Source: Acanthamoeba castellanii str. Neff
Lineage: Eukaryota > Discosea > Longamoebia > Acanthamoebidae
Length of the DNA stretch: 64,000 bases
Assembly: GCF_000313135.1 (NCBI RefSeq)
Contig: NW_004457620.1
Location: 20,388-84,387, forward strand
Reading direction: 5' to 3'
In this document: one piece after another, positions 42,952-54,955 of the stretch
How positions within the stretch are numbered: the stretch's first letter is position 1
Layout of the letters: each line of letters opens with the position of its first letter
Notes under the pieces: generated by a model
Database searches by the model: none
What the model saw: the letters and a program-made list of their open reading frames with translations, nothing else
What the model was told of the DNA's origin: nothing
Made by a program: the position numbers and the translations under genes

Positions 42952-43734
42952 ATGAGGCGCGCTGCCACCCTCCACCGCGCTACCCCGGGCGCTGCTGCCT
43001 TCTCTTCTCGCATCTCCTTCCCTTCTTCATCCGTTCTTGCCGCTACATCTTCCGCTCGCATCCAGCTGGGCACGAGCAGCAATGCCATTGCCCCATCTCA
43101 CCCGCTCGTGATTATCGGCGCGCGTGGCCTGCGGCTTCGCAAGGGGCGAGAGGACTGGTACAACGAACAGGAGGGCAAGCCCCATCCCGGTGCGGAGTAC
43201 CCTTGGGGCGTGCGCCGCATTTACCCGGAATCCTGGATCCGCGAGCCGCGCGGCTCCCTCTTCCCCCTCGTCCCCGAGCCCCGCAGTACGCTTCTTCCCC
43301 AATCCAATATTATGAACGCTTCTCCTTCCATTTAATCGTCCGCCTCGCAATCATCTATTCATTTTTATTTATTTTTTTGATTTTTGCGGATTTTTTTAAA
43401 TTCATCTTGCACATGCTTGGCACCACAGAGGGAGAGACCGTAGAGAGCTTCTTCCAGAAGATCAAGCTTACTGACCACGCCAGCAAGTTCAGCTCCTGGG
43501 AGGAACTGTTCACCACCAAGACGAGGGTGCGTGCGCCACTCTTCGCCCCCCCTTTTTGTGTGCTGTGCGGTTTGACTCAACGTTTCTCCTCTCTGTTGGC
43601 AGGCGATGCGAGCGAAGGGCATCAAGAAGTCGAAGGACCGACGGCTCATCCTGTCGTGGGTGGAGAAGTACCGGCAGGGCGTCGATCCGGGCACCAGCAA
43701 GTACCTCCTCTACTACCCGAAGGGCTCCTGGTAG
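42952..43734 (+). CDS. Mitochondrial small ribosomal subunit protein mS41 (Fyv4/IGM domain)
   Basis: Three exons: 42952-43285, 43429-43526, 43603-43734; 187 residues. The N-terminus (MRRAATLHRATPGAAAFSS) is a basic, Ser/Ala-rich mitochondrial presequence. WYNEQEGKPHPGAEYPWGVR and the SAM-like block (GETVESFFQKIKLTDHASKF, SWEELFTTKT, KDRRLILSWVEKYRQG) match the mS41/Fyv4 IGM domain of mitochondrial ribosomal small subunits. It is divergent to MON1 with about 230 bp between start codons. Assignment rests on my memory of the IGM block; the mitochondrial location is supported by the presequence. Confidence 0.75.
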
Positions 43735-43955
43735 TAGAAGTCCCATCAGGTGTTGGCTGTGCCAGGTTGCATAATAGGAGCATTACCACCCTCACTTGTC
43801 ACGGAACTTGGTTCATCCAAGCCATGGCTCTGTCTGTGTGTCCAACAGGCACAGGGTGGGGAGGCCTTGTTTTTCTTTTCTTTTTTGTCACGTGAAAACC
43901 AAAATTTAAATTTAAATATAAAATAAATAAAATAATATTTATTTTGTTGGCAGAG

Positions 43956-45611
43956 ATGGAGGCATCTGGTGCAGAGGCGGGTGGGCAGACAGTGCACCGA
44001 CCGCTCGCTGGCGAGGGAGGGTTGCAGATGCGTGGTGATGAAGGTGGGGGAGGGTTGCAGTTCCCAGGGGCAGCTCAGCCTGACATACTTCGTTCATCAA
44101 TGAAAGATGATTTTTATCGCAAAATGCTCTACTCTTCCACCCTCGACCTCGTTCTGCGGTCCCTCGGTACGGCCGCCCTTCTCCATCCATTTTATTATTT
44201 CACTTTTAATCGTAAATAATAATCAACTGAATGGCGCACCTCGGCCAACTGCAGGACCGCAGTGGGCGCAGGCGCACAAGTCTCACGTGAAGCTGCTCAG
44301 CGACCTGTGCTACTACGCACTCACCACCCTGCGAGGTATGGCTCTCGCAATCTTGATCTTCCTCTGCACTCTTTGCGTGTTGTGTGGAGGTGTTCACACA
44401 CACACACACACGCACAACACACACACACACACACACAGGAATGCAGACGCTGGGCGAGGAGTACTGCGATTTGGTGCAGGTGACGTCGGCGAGCGGTACG
44501 CCGCCGGAGGTGTTGCGGCGGGTGGTGCTCATGTGCGCCGCCATCCTGGTGCCCTTCCTCTACCGCACCCTCACCGCCAAGCTGCTCGTCATGTCCCGTC
44601 CCCGGCTCCTCCACCACCAGCCCCTCATGTTCCAACACCGACAGCGCCTCGGCAGCCCTGACGAAGGCACGTCTGTGTGCCGTGTGTGTGTGTCCGTTGT
44701 GTGTGTATGTGTCGTGTGTGTGTCGTGTGTGTGCCGTACCGCACACGCTCATGGTGTGATGGTGGTGTCGAAGCAGAGCTGGTGTTTTCGCCGATCGCGT
44801 CGGTGGTGCGGTGGTTTAGGGCGGCCAAGGCCAAGTTCGACGCCTATCGATTCGAGGAGCCCACGGCCCAGTTCCTGCAGACCAACATCCCGCGGGTCAA
44901 GCAGTCCGTCAAGATCTACAAACGCCTCCACCTCGGCCTCTTCTACCTCTTTGGCGTCTACTACCACATCTCCAAGCGAGCCGCCGGCATCGAATACGTG
45001 CGTCTCCGCTGTGTGCCGTGTGTCGTGTGCGTAGTGAGTCGTGTGTGCTGACGCTGCAATGGTCTCTTTGAGTTCAGGTGTTCAATCGCAAGGTGACGGA
45101 GCCGCGGCTGCAGTACCACGTGCTCGGGTTGATGATCTTCGCCCAGCTGGGCATTCAGGGCCTCATGTGGGCCAGCGAGCAGGCCCGGGCGCACGCGAGT
45201 AGGTCGCTCGGCAGCGGCGGCGACGGTGATGAGGAGGCCGAGGCAGGCCTCGAGGGGGACGAGGAGGCGCAGCGGCTGACGGCGGAGGCCGAGGCGGTGC
45301 GGACCCGGCAGGCCGAGGGCGACTACGAGGAGGCGCCCATCTGCGGCCTGTGCCTCGAGCCGCGCAAGTTCACCACCGCCTCTCCGTGCGGACACCTCTT
45401 CTGCTGGTACTGCATCCACGAGGCCTGCAAAGCCAAGGTACGCACACAACAAATGACGTGTGTTGGGTGTCGCGTGTCGCGTGTGTCGTGTTGTGCGGCG
45501 TGTGCGATGACTTATCAAAAGGGTGATGACGGGTGAGTGCAGCCAGAATGCCCAATGTGTCGGCGGACCATCACGCCGGCCGCCCTGACGCGCCTCCACA
45601 ACTACAAGTAA
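43956..45611 (+). CDS. PEX10: Peroxisome biogenesis RING E3 ligase PEX10
   Basis: Six exons: 43956-44166, 44255-44335, 44439-44666, 44777-44997, 45078-45437, 45543-45611; 389 residues. The N-terminal half is the Pex2/Pex12 membrane region ([81 protein letters not shown]). The C-terminal C3HC4 RING reads [20 protein letters not shown] then [20 protein letters not shown], ending at LHNYK. PEX10 works with PEX2 and PEX12 in the retrotranslocation channel that ubiquitinates PEX5. Intron 3 (44667-44776) starts with GC and is required by phase. An AG directly before the ATG suggests a possible 5' UTR intron. Confidence 0.93.
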
Positions 45612-45721
45612 CCCACTCGAGCGGCAATCTAGGGCAGAGGCCGCTGCAGTGGTGTAAAAGGGTAATAAATAGTATTTTTTATCATTTTATTCCCTTTTCT
45701 TGTTGCCATCGCTCATTCAAG

Positions 45722-46819
45722 ATGAAGCTGGTGGCTGTAATGCTGCTGGTGTTGGCGGTGGCCATGGTGCAGGGAGAGGCGGTCACGCGGCCCACCATCC
45801 CTGACGCCTGGAATGCCACCATCAAGGGCAACCTCATCAACTTTTTCCCATTCACAGGTCCCCTCAATCTCGTTTCCTTTATCCAATAATCCATTCAATC
45901 TAATTTGCGTCTTTGCCTTCTGCAGCTGCCATCACCCAAGATAGAGTCTCTGCACGCACCAGGTAAGAATAAACAATTCGATTACTTTATTCATTCATTA
46001 TTCAATTGATCATTTTATTTTTTACATCTGTGGTTTATTTGGGGCTGCCTGCAGGCTCGACTTTGCGCTGCCTCATGGCTCCTATGAAGGCTCCATGCTG
46101 TTCGACTTGGCTGCGGGCATGGGCTATTTCTTCGACAGCGAGGCTGCCGTGGCCAACGTCCGCCAGCCCCTGTGCCAGCCCATCGCCCTCACCCCCAAGA
46201 TCACCCAGCTCCTCTCCTGGGACTGTACGCACACCACACTCCACCTCCCTCCCCTTCCTTCATCTTCAACTCCATCTTTACTTTTTGTTGCCTCCTCACC
46301 TGCGCTACTCGCTCGCTTTTCCTCGATCTCATCAGACTACCAGCTCGCCAACATGTGCGGTGCTTCGTGCTGGGAGTACGCTTGACCACCCTCTCTGTCG
46401 CCGGTTACAGCCGTTGTTTATTGTTAACATGTCGTGTGTCGTGTGTGTCGTGTGTGTGCGACGTGTTGCAGATATGTTTCAGGGCAGGAAAATGAGAAGT
46501 ATCAGTGGATCTTCAAGGGCCAGCCCTCGACCCTCTTTTCCTTTGAAATCAACCCCCTCCACAAGGGTAACCCATCTGTCCTGTTCGTGTGCGCGTGTCG
46601 TGTCGTGTCATGTCGTGTGCTGGCCTGATCGTGTGTGTGGCGGCTGGGTGCCCAGGGAAATCCAACATGATCGCCGTGCTGCGCGACCTCAAGGTCGGGC
46701 CGCAGGCTGCCGACGTGTTTGCGGTGCCGTCCTTCTGCCCGCAGCACCCGTTCGCGCCGGCGGCCGACGACCTGGCCCTGCTCGACCTCATCACCGCCCT
46801 CGCCGCCAAGTCCGCGTAG
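45722..46819 (+). CDS. Secreted protein, unrecognised family
   Basis: Six exons: 45722-45857, 45926-45962, 46055-46224, 46336-46375, 46472-46566, 46656-46819; 213 residues, in phase throughout. A classical signal peptide opens it (MKLVAVMLLVLAVAMVQG). The mature part has a few cysteines (RQPLCQPIAL, NMCGASCWEY, VPSFC) consistent with disulfides, and segments SYEGSMLFDLAAGMGYFFD and QWIFKGQPSTLFSFEINP. The layout is faintly like ependymin-related secreted proteins, but I would not assign it. It lies 110 bp after PEX10 on the same strand, with its own spacer. Confidence 0.7.
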
Positions 46820-47219
46820 GTGGCCGCCAGCCACCACCAATCGCACATCACATCACATCACAACACAACACATAACTCATCCATCACATGGCACACCACG
46901 TCAATGTGTTCATTGGTTCAATTTTTATTGGTTTGCCTTTTACAGACTACACTTAAATGTTACAGTGCTCGGTCACTTTTGGTGGCTGAGCCCGCAGAGC
47001 CAATCGTATTCGGGTAGAGCCAATGATGAGCGGAGGCTGGTGATGAAGCTAGCCCGGCGCGTTTGACGACAAGTCGACCGCAGCGGTCTTGATGTCCGTC
47101 CAATGTCGGCCGACAGAGCGCTTCCGTGAGAAGGTTTATAAGATCAGCCCATGTGGGCGACACTACTATCGCACACACCAACCCCAACGATCAAGCACAC
47201 CACGTTCGCTCAAGAGAAG
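46820..47219. promoter_or_regulatory. Spacer with TATA-like element before secreted protein gene
   Basis: No exon seen. TTTATAA at 47135 lies about 85 bp before the ATG at 47220 and could be a TATA box. The start of the spacer is a run of CACATCA-type repeats from the preceding 3' end. Confidence 0.35.
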
Positions 47220-47779
47220 ATGAAGGTCTTCATTGTAGTCGCCTGCCTCTGCCTCTTCGCCCAGGCCATTGTGGGTCAGGAGGACCCTCTGACCGTCACC
47301 GCGCCCTCACCCTCCTTTGCCTACTCGGGCGAAGCCGTGGGCACCTTCCTCGGTACCCACCACCACCGCTCTGCACCGCGCTGCACTCCACCACCACTCA
47401 GACGGCTGAGCCGTCTGTTTTATCGCTCACCCTCCCGGCGCTTGCTTGTCCAGGAGACATCACCGTCAAGACCACCCCCACAGGCGTGCCTTCAATCCTT
47501 GCCACGGTCTTGCCCAGCCCTGAGCAGACCACTGTGGCGCCCAGCATTGTGCCAATTCCCCTCATCACCATCGTGCCCAGCCCCCTCATCACCATCAAGC
47601 CCAGCCCCCTCATCACCGTCGCGCCCTTTGTACGCTATTCATCTCCTTTCTCCACCAATGTATGCATATATCATCAACCAACCGTCAACTTCTCTTCTTT
47701 ACAGAAGAAGACGGCGACCGTGGTGGCGCTTACAAGCTCGGCCACCTCCCTCCAGAGCTTCCTCTCTTTCCTCTTCTAA
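47220..47779 (+). CDS. Small secreted Pro/Thr-rich protein, possible GPI anchor
   Basis: Three exons: 47220-47352, 47454-47629, 47705-47779; 127 residues. The signal peptide is MKVFIVVACLCLFAQAIVG. The middle contains three near-identical octamers (PSPLITIV, PSPLITIK, PSPLITVA) preceded by the related PIPLITIV. The C-terminus is Ser/Thr-rich then hydrophobic (SATSLQSFLSFLF), as in GPI-attachment signals. This suggests a surface or wall/cyst-coat protein; the anchoring and role are inferences. No cysteines occur in the mature region. Confidence 0.65.
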
Positions 47780-47932
47780 GGACCAGCGCACAACGCCGCC
47801 ACTCACACTCAGCGCAGAGGAAGAACAAGAAGAACAAATCGTTACCCCAACCAACAACACGCCAGACTTGGTTTATTTGTATGTTTATTTTTATATGTTT
47901 GTTGGTTGTGTGGAGCGGGTGCGCTTAGCTTA

Positions 47933-49232
47933 CTAGTAAGGCGAACCGTATCGGTAGTCGGACGGGCCGGCGGACGGGCTCAAGAAGCTCTGCTGGATGG
48001 GCGCGGGCTGCATGCGCCACCATCACACGACACACGGCACACGACACATGGCACACGACGCACACGACACACGTTAGAGCCATGGGAAAGAGTGAGTAAT
48101 GAGAGGGGGGTCAGTAGTACCTTGTTCATGGGACCGCGCGATGGCGTGTCCTCGACCGACGCGGAGAAGGTGACGCGCTTGCGGGTCGTCGAGGGCGGCG
48201 GCTGCGGGAATGCGGAGGAGAGCCGCGTGGGCGACAGCAGGATGGACGGCTGCGGCTGCGGCTGCGGCTGCTGATACGGGTGGAGGAAGCCGGACTGCTG
48301 CTGGGGCGACAGGAAGCCGAGCTGCTGTTGAGGGGAGAGGAAGCCGGGCTGCTGCGGAGGCGAGCGGAAGGAGGAGGCGGAGGAGGAAGGGGCAGGGGTG
48401 GGAGCGTGAATGTGGGAGGCGGACTTGCCACCGTGGGCAAATGACGCGTCGGGCGATTTGAAGATCTGCTTGCCCGGCGTGGCCATGATTGATCGTGTGT
48501 GCTCAGCTGTGCAGCACGACACACGACACACACCACGAAACGAGTCAGCGGCGCGCGGCACATACCACGACGCGCAGGAAAGTGCGAACGTACGTTGGTG
48601 GTGCGCGAAGGGTGTGCTGGAGCTGGAGGTGAAGGGAGCCGACGTGCTGGGCCTGGTGACGACCTCCTCCCGCACGGGGGCCGGTGGCTGGATGGGCAGC
48701 ACTGACGGGTCCTCCACGATGTGCACGGGCATGTCGAACCGGTCGGCGTCGCGCGAGGGCGGGCGCAGGACCACGTACATGTCGAGGCCGGCCGAGGCCG
48801 AGCTGGTACTACGCTGGGTGGAGGCGCTGGGGGTGCTGGCCAGCGGGGACAGGGGGCCGCCGTAGGGGCTGCGCGAGGGCGAGACGCCGGCGAAGGGGGA
48901 GGTCGGTGGCGAGGGTCCAGCGCCCGCAGAGGCCTGGTTGAGGCGCTGCAGCTTGGGTATGATCGTCTCTGGGCCATCTGCAGATTCCAAATTAGCATGT
49001 ACTCTTACCATCGAGCAAGAAATTTGAGTCCTAGAGGGGTGAGAAGAGCAAGAGACGTACCACCCAATCGCCGGTCTACGGTTGTGGGCACGACCCAGGG
49101 TGTAGAGGAGAGCTTGATTCGCATCGTTTGCTCGGACTTCTCTGGTGGTACATCGCAACGCGCTGTCTGCCCCGCCAGGTCTGCAAAGAATTGCTGTGCG
49201 AGCGTCTTGTTGATGCCACTTCCTTCCATCAT
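47933..49232 (-). CDS. Pro/Ser/Gln-rich protein of unknown function
   Basis: Four exons: 49232-49061, 48977-48594, 48506-48121, 48007-47933; 338 residues, all phases closing. The start is ordered-looking (GSGINKTLAQQFFADLAGQ, MRIKLSSTPWVVPTTVDRRL). Then come Ser/Pro-rich stretches with short conserved-looking islands (ETIIPKLQRLNQ, DMYVVLRPPSRDADRFDMPV), GKQIFKSPDASFAHGG, and a tract with three related units (PGFLSPQQQ, LGFLSPQQQ, SGFLHPYQQ), a basic RKRVTFSASVEDTPS and a terminal YRYGSPY. Many SP/TP sites suggest phosphorylation. I do not recognise the family; nuclear-pore or cell-cycle roles are speculation. Confidence 0.6.
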
Positions 49233-49360
49233 CAGAGCGCAAGCGATTTCCAAGTGAATGAAGCCCTACACAATTTATTGCTTTTTCACAATCTCGCCAA
49301 CCAATTTTTGGCGCCAAAACAAAAGCTCATTCCAGTCAGCTGTCAATCTCGCAACAAGTC

Positions 49361-49764
49361 ATGAGCGCCACTGGCATCACGGAGGAGATCGTCGCTACGG
49401 TACTCAAGGAGAAGCTCACCACCGAGCACGTCGTACGTCCTCTCATCCCCCTTCTTTTTTACCTGTCCATTTGCCACGCCATCTTTACGCAGGGTGTCGG
49501 GTTTTAACCGGGCACCTCGCAACGCGACTGACCACGAGACACCGCCATTGCTCTGATGGTCGTCAGGAGGCACACGACTTCTCGGATGGGTGTGGCGCCA
49601 AGTTCGACCTGATCGTCGTGACCAAGGAGTTCGAGGGTAAGCCGCTGCTTGATCGGCACCGTCTGGTGAACGAGGCGCTCAAGGACCTCATGCCCAAGAT
49701 CCACGCTGTCACCATGAAGACCTGGACACCGGCTCAGTGGGAGACCAAGAAGCCTCAGGCTTGA
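49361..49764 (+). CDS. BOLA2: BolA-like protein 2 (BOLA2)
   Basis: Two exons: 49361-49432 and 49567-49764; 89 residues. The BolA signature FEGKPLLDRHRLVNEALKDL is present with the invariant His in RHRLVN, followed by KIHAVTMKTWTPAQW, as in eukaryotic BOLA2. The Cys in DGCGAKF is at the position where BOLA2 proteins hold a [2Fe-2S] cluster with a monothiol glutaredoxin. By family it is a cytosolic iron-sulfur chaperone. No targeting sequence is present, which favours BOLA2 over mitochondrial BOLA1/3. Confidence 0.93.
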
Positions 49765-49998
49765 TCCATCCACCTCCCAAGAGATCGACCACCATGTTAG
49801 CGTCGTTGGACTCTGTTCGTCTTCTTGGTGGTGTTACGCAACATTTTTGGCATACCAGTGCCCATCTCCCACGCCGAGTGATGATTTCAAAGGAACTCTG
49901 AATGCGAAGGGCATCGCCACGCGTGTCCCTTCGGGATCGATCTAAATGCATTTACATAAATGAAGAGAACGAAATGGGAGAATTTCATTAACGCTCAT

Positions 49999-50253
49999 CT
50001 AATGTCCGGACTGGCGGGCCTGCTGCTCGATGTGCTGGGCCGTGCGCTTGGTGAGGAAGTTCTCCGATTGGACGGTGGCCATGGTGCAGTTGTGGAAGCA
50101 CTCCTTCTCGTTCTTGTTGAGCGTGGTGCCGAATGACGTCTTGCCCTTCATGCACACCTTCCAGCAATCGTCAGTGGTCGCGAGCACCGACACCTGGATC
50201 ATCACTTCGGCCTGCAACGCCGCCGCCCGCTGCCTCAAGGTTGTGTCGTCCAT
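49999..50253 (-). CDS. Mitochondrial small Tim chaperone, Tim8-like
   Basis: Single exon, 84 residues. Twin CX3C motif: CWKVC and CFHNC with 15 residues between (MKGKTSFGTTLNKNEKE). The Trp after the first Cys is typical of Tim8. The N-terminal and C-terminal helices (LRQRAAALQAEVMIQVS, LTKRTAQHIEQQA) flank it as in the family. It would pair with the Tim13-like protein at the left end of the window; that pairing is an inference. ATG 50253 is the first in-frame start. Confidence 0.82.
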   Translation of the reverse strand: MDDTTLRQRAAALQAEVMIQVSVLATTDDCWKVCMKGKTSFGTTLNKNEKECFHNCTMATVQSENFLTKRTAQHIEQQARQSGH

Positions 50254-50396
50254 GTTTTGTTCTATGTATCGATGATTTGGGTCCTCATTTTCTTCGTTTG
50301 GGCTGGCGGCTTCTTCGAATTTCCAGCCCTCGAACCGAATAAAAACCCGGTTAAATTACTAAATTGATTATCTGCGGATTTTTTCAGGGGCTTGCG

Positions 50397-53300
50397 ATGG
50401 AGGAGCCCATCGCTCATGAGGCGGAGCCGATGAGCGACGCATCGACGCCGAAGGTGGAAGAGAATGAGACAGTGGGGCCGCCTCGAGTCCGCAAAATCCG
50501 GAAGGTTCTGAAACAGAACGAACATGGAGAATTGACGGCTGAGTTCGATGTAAAGGACGATGGAACAGCTCAGCTCGTTGGCTTCGTGGTGCGCAAGCGT
50601 AAGGCCGTCGATAATGCCATCGAGCTGAAAGGCGGGGAGCGGCATCAGCTCAAGCGCACGATTAAACGGCGAATCGTGAGCAAAGATCTGGCCCAGTCCA
50701 TCCAGAAATCTGCCTCGTTGAAGGAGCTACTTGGCGAAGAGGTAGTGTCTGCCGCCACCTTGCACGAGGTACCGTTTAATCACCAAGTTTTATCCTTGCA
50801 ACCGCGATTGTGCTGAACTCATGAGTTTGTTGGTGGTGCAGAGATGGGACAACGAAGGTTTGGCAGCAGTGTCGACCACGCATGTGCGCAGGTTGGTGAT
50901 GCGCCTCGCGCCCGAACAGCTCGCGCTCAGCGCCAAGGCGGCCTCGAACGGCGCCGCCGCCAAAGACAGCTCCGCGGCCAAGAAAGCCAGGACCTCTGCC
51001 GCGACCTCATCTCGCAGCAAAGCCAAGGTTGCGAAGGTAGCACGCCGCACGACGCACGATGCACGACACACGCACGCGCACGCACCCACAACGCGGCACA
51101 TTCACTAATCTCATCGGCTGTTCTGTCTATGTAGAAAGAGGAGGTCAAGGACAGCGACGAAAGCGATGCGGCCAGCAGTGCTGACGAGGCCGACAGGACG
51201 TCGTTGTCGTCGAAGAGCAAGCGCGCGCAGGCGGCGGCCAAAAAGAAGAAAGAGAGCGCCAAGTCGGCCGCGAAGAAGACCGCGAAGAAGGAGGCCGACA
51301 AGAAGCGCGGCACGGCCGCCGCCAGCAAGAAGGCGAAGAGGACCAGCGTCAGTAGCAGCAGCAGCAGCAGCAAGAAGACGAAGAAGGACAGCGACGCCGC
51401 CAAGAAGGCGAGCAGCAAGCGCACCTCCTCCTCATCGTCGTCGAAGCGAGCGCGCGAGGAGAGCGACAACGAGGAGGGCGAGGCCAAGGCCAAGGGCGCG
51501 AAGCGCTCGGCGAAGAAGAAGGCCAAGATCGAGGAGGAGGACGAGGAGGGCGAGCGGCCCAAGCCGCCTCCCATTCCGTTCTCGTACATCAAGAAGAGTA
51601 CGCACACACCGCACACACCGCGAACCATGCCCTTAGTGGAGCTCTGGTTATTAATTTCTACGCACGCGTGTGGTCGTGTGCGTGCGCGCTCGGCAGATAT
51701 GTACTTGCATCGATCGATGCGGCACTGGTCGAGCGACGAAGTGCCCGTCTGCAACTGCCGACTGGTGTCCGGCAAGAAGGCCTGCGGCGAGAACTGCATC
51801 AACAGGTCCCCCCCTTCCCTTTTGCGTGTTTTTTCTATTTGTGGCATTTTCATTTATTTATTCTTATAAATATTTATAATTATATACTATTTTATCCTCA
51901 TTTGGTGATGGGATGACCGCCGTGGCTAATGGATGGGGCCAGGGTGTTGAACATCGAGTGCAAGCTCAAGCACTGCCCGTGCGGCACCAACTGCAGCAAC
52001 CGTCAGTTCCAGCTACGCAAGTACGCCAAGATCGACCGCTTCCTCACCGGCAAGAAGGTTTGTCATCATCACCATCTTCTTAAATATTCCCCAAGCTGCT
52101 GTTGCTGTGTAGTGTGGCTCACTCCACCACTCCACGATGGTGTGCTGCCAGGGGTGGGGCCTGCGAGCGAGGGAGAAGATCCCCAAGGGCACCTTCATCA
52201 TCGAGTACGTAGGCGAAGTCATCAGCACCGACATGTGCCAGGACAGGTTTGGCCCCTCTCCCTTTCCCTCTACACAAAACAAATACAAAACATTACGAAT
52301 ATGATAATAAAATATAAACTAATACATTCTACAAAAATACATTATTATATTATATATTATTATAATATATAATAATTAACGTATGTCTGTGGTGGGGCAC
52401 AACAGGATGAAGTACTACGAGGAGATGGGGCTGGAGCACTACTACTTCCTCACGCTCGATGGCTCCGAGTGTATCGACGCCTCGCAGAAGGGCAACCTCG
52501 CCCGCTTCATCAACCACTCGTGCAACCCCAACGCCAAAACGCACAAGTGGTTCGTGCCTCGCCTCTCTCGCTCCGGCCATGAGCGCGTGCGCGTGCGATG
52601 TTGACTCGCGCGCGCGCGTGTGTGTGTGCGGTGCAGGACGGTGGACAAGGAGATCAGGGTGGGCATCTTCGCCGAGGAGGACATCCCCGTGGGGCAGGAG
52701 ATCACGTTCGACTACCAGTTCGAGCGCTTCGGCGGCAAGAAGCAGAAGTGCTTCTGCGGCGAGACCAACTGCCGCGGATTCCTCGGCGCCAAGCCCAAGA
52801 AGCTTCTCCACCAGCGCAGGGTACTTTTCCGCTACACATTGTTATTATTATTATTTTAAAAAAAGATAATACCGTTATTATATTGTTCTATTTATGTTAT
52901 TTGTTGAATAATTCTCATTTTATTTGGCAACTTTTGCAGAAAGAATATGCGTCGAGGGCTATCATGGGTCGGCCGCGCGACAACGTGATCAACCCGCTGA
53001 CCGTGGAGGCGGTCCTGGAGCACGCCCTCCAGTTCAACCCCGTCAACAAGTACCGTGACAAGCACACGCACCACCGCACACGCACACACACCGCACACTA
53101 TTTGTATATATCGACACACGACTGACACTCGCACTACGCATATAGGGTCAAGCTGGACGTGCTGTTCCCCGAGTCCGACCAGCAGCCGTCGCCGGCATTG
53201 GGCGCCGGCCCGCCGATGTCGCCCCCGCTGCTGGCCACCGCCGTCGCGCAGATGTCGCCGGCCGCGCGGAGCGAGTTCATGTCGAGCCTGCCGCCCATCG

Positions 53301-54304
53301 TGCCCGTGTTCCTACGGCGCAACGCCATCCGGGTCCACCGCCAGTGCTTCGTCAAGTACCACCAGCTCAAGGGCGCCGTAGTGGTCGCGACGCAGCCCGA
53401 CGACGCGTCGTCGCTGGGCTCGGCCGGACCCTCTTCAGCCGCCACGACCACGGCGACTACGGCGGCCGCGAAGGCGACCAAGGCCAAGGCGGCAGCGAGG
53501 CGAGGAGGAGGAGGGAGAGCCAGCACGGGCGGACGGGCCAAGGCCAACGGCAAGAGCCGGACGTCGAAGTCAACGGCAAAGGGGAAGAAGAAGAAGACGA
53601 AGAAGGAATCATCGTCTTCATCGTCATCGTCGGAGTCGTCGTCAGAGTCATCTTCTTCTTCGTCGTCGGAGTCGTCATCGTCTGAGGATGAAGATGACGA
53701 GGGAGCCAAGAAGAGCGCCAGCAAGAGCCGGAGGAAGAAGGCAGTGGCAGACAGCAAGAAGAAGAAGACGACTACAAAGCAGCAGGCGGGAAAGAGCAAG
53801 AGAAAGGCGACCACGACAAAGGCGCGAGGCACAAAAGCGAAGGCCAAGAAGGCGGTGCCCGAGAGCGAAAGCGAAAGCGACGAGAAGAAGGAGAAGGAAA
53901 AGGAGAAGAAAGTGGAGGAGGACGTTCCTGACAGCGAACGGGAAGAAGAAGAAAAAGAAGAGGAAAAGGCCGCCAAGGAGGACAAGAGGAACGACGCCGA
54001 AGACAGTGGAGGAGGAGACAAGATGGAAGAGGAGCCCAAGGAAGAGAAGGAGGTAAGCAGCCGACCCGACGGCGGCGAAGATGGAGCGCGTGACGTACAA
54101 AAGGAGACGAAGGAGAAGGATGATGGTGGCGACGAGATGGCGGACACGACTAAGGAGGAGGGTAAAGGTGCTAGCCCACATCAGGATGACAACGGCGAGG
54201 GCGATGACGACGCTGCCCTGCGAGGAGAGAGTGGCCCCGAAGATGAAGGCGAGGACAACAACAAAGGAGACGTGATGGACGTTACACGAACAGATACCCA
54301 ATAA
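50397..54304 (+). CDS. SET-domain histone lysine methyltransferase (AWS-SET-postSET)
   Basis: Ten exons: 50397-50768, 50842-51036, 51135-51597, 51697-51805, 51943-52057, 52152-52246, 52406-52549, 52637-52820, 52940-53049, 53146-54304; 981 residues. After a Lys/Ser/Ala-rich region comes an AWS zinc motif (VCNCRLVSGKKACGENC, CKLKHCPCGTNCSNRQFQ), then SET: GWGLRAREKIPKGTFIIEYV, GEVISTDMC, ARFINHSCNPNA, VGQEITFDYQFE, and post-SET KCFCGETNCRGFLG. The order AWS-SET-postSET puts it with SET2/NSD/ASH1-type enzymes that methylate H3K36. A conserved-looking block after SET (EYASRAIMGRPRDNVINPLT) precedes about 250 residues of Lys/Glu/Ser-rich tail in the last exon. No PHD, PWWP, bromo or BAH domain is seen. 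Confidence 0.92.
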
Positions 54305-54372
54305 ATATCTCTTTTTCTCTATTTTTAATGTATTTGCTCTCTTTTTTTTTTGATAATTAGTAGAAATCAACA

Positions 54373-54955
54373 ATGTTGCGATCGAATGGACGGCGGGTGA
54401 TGGCGGGGACCTCGTGGGGCCTCCGCCGCTCGTCGAGTGCGGCAGGGCGGTTGACGACGTCGCCACGAAGATGCTACACGCCGGGATCGGCGACGCCTGC
54501 AGATGAGGCGGAGCAGGACAAGGCACTGCGCGAGGGCGTGCTGCGCGGATTCGACCAGATGCACTCCCTCGAGCGGATGGAGGTGGAGGGCAAGGCCACC
54601 CTTCCCGACAGCCAATCTGGCGTCTCCCTCATCCTCCAGGGCAGCGGTGTGCTTCTTCTCTCCATCCATGTTTTGCATCCATCAATCAAATTTACATCTC
54701 ACACGCGTGCATGCACAGGCAAAATCTTGCAGGTGAAGGTGGACCAGGAGGTGGCAGACAACGTGGAGAATGTCGAGAAGCTCTTTGTCGCTGCATCACA
54801 GAACGCACGGCAGAAGGTACCAGTGCCTATTCAATGCGACCTTCTTCTTCTTCATCATCTTCTTACACACTTCACATTGTACGCTGCCTCGCGCGGTCCA
54901 TGCGCTACAGATCGCCGACCGCATCAACAGTCTGCTGGCCGCCTCTCACCAGTAG
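54373..54955 (+). CDS. Small protein with mitochondrial-type N-terminus, unknown function
   Basis: Three exons: 54373-54646, 54719-54816, 54911-54955; 138 residues. The first 40 residues are Arg/Ser/Ala-rich without acids (MLRSNGRRVMAGTSWGLRRS), as in a mitochondrial presequence. The rest is helical (DKALREGVLRGFDQMHSLER, VDQEVADNVENVEKLFVAAS, ADRINSLLAAS). No family recognised. It begins only 69 bp after the SET gene's stop, so the two lie very close on the same strand. Confidence 0.55.

Noticed and set aside
53134..54147. Long minus-strand ORF under the SET gene tail
   Set aside because: Complement of Lys/Glu/Ser-rich coding sequence gives Ser/Phe/Leu runs; no exon structure.
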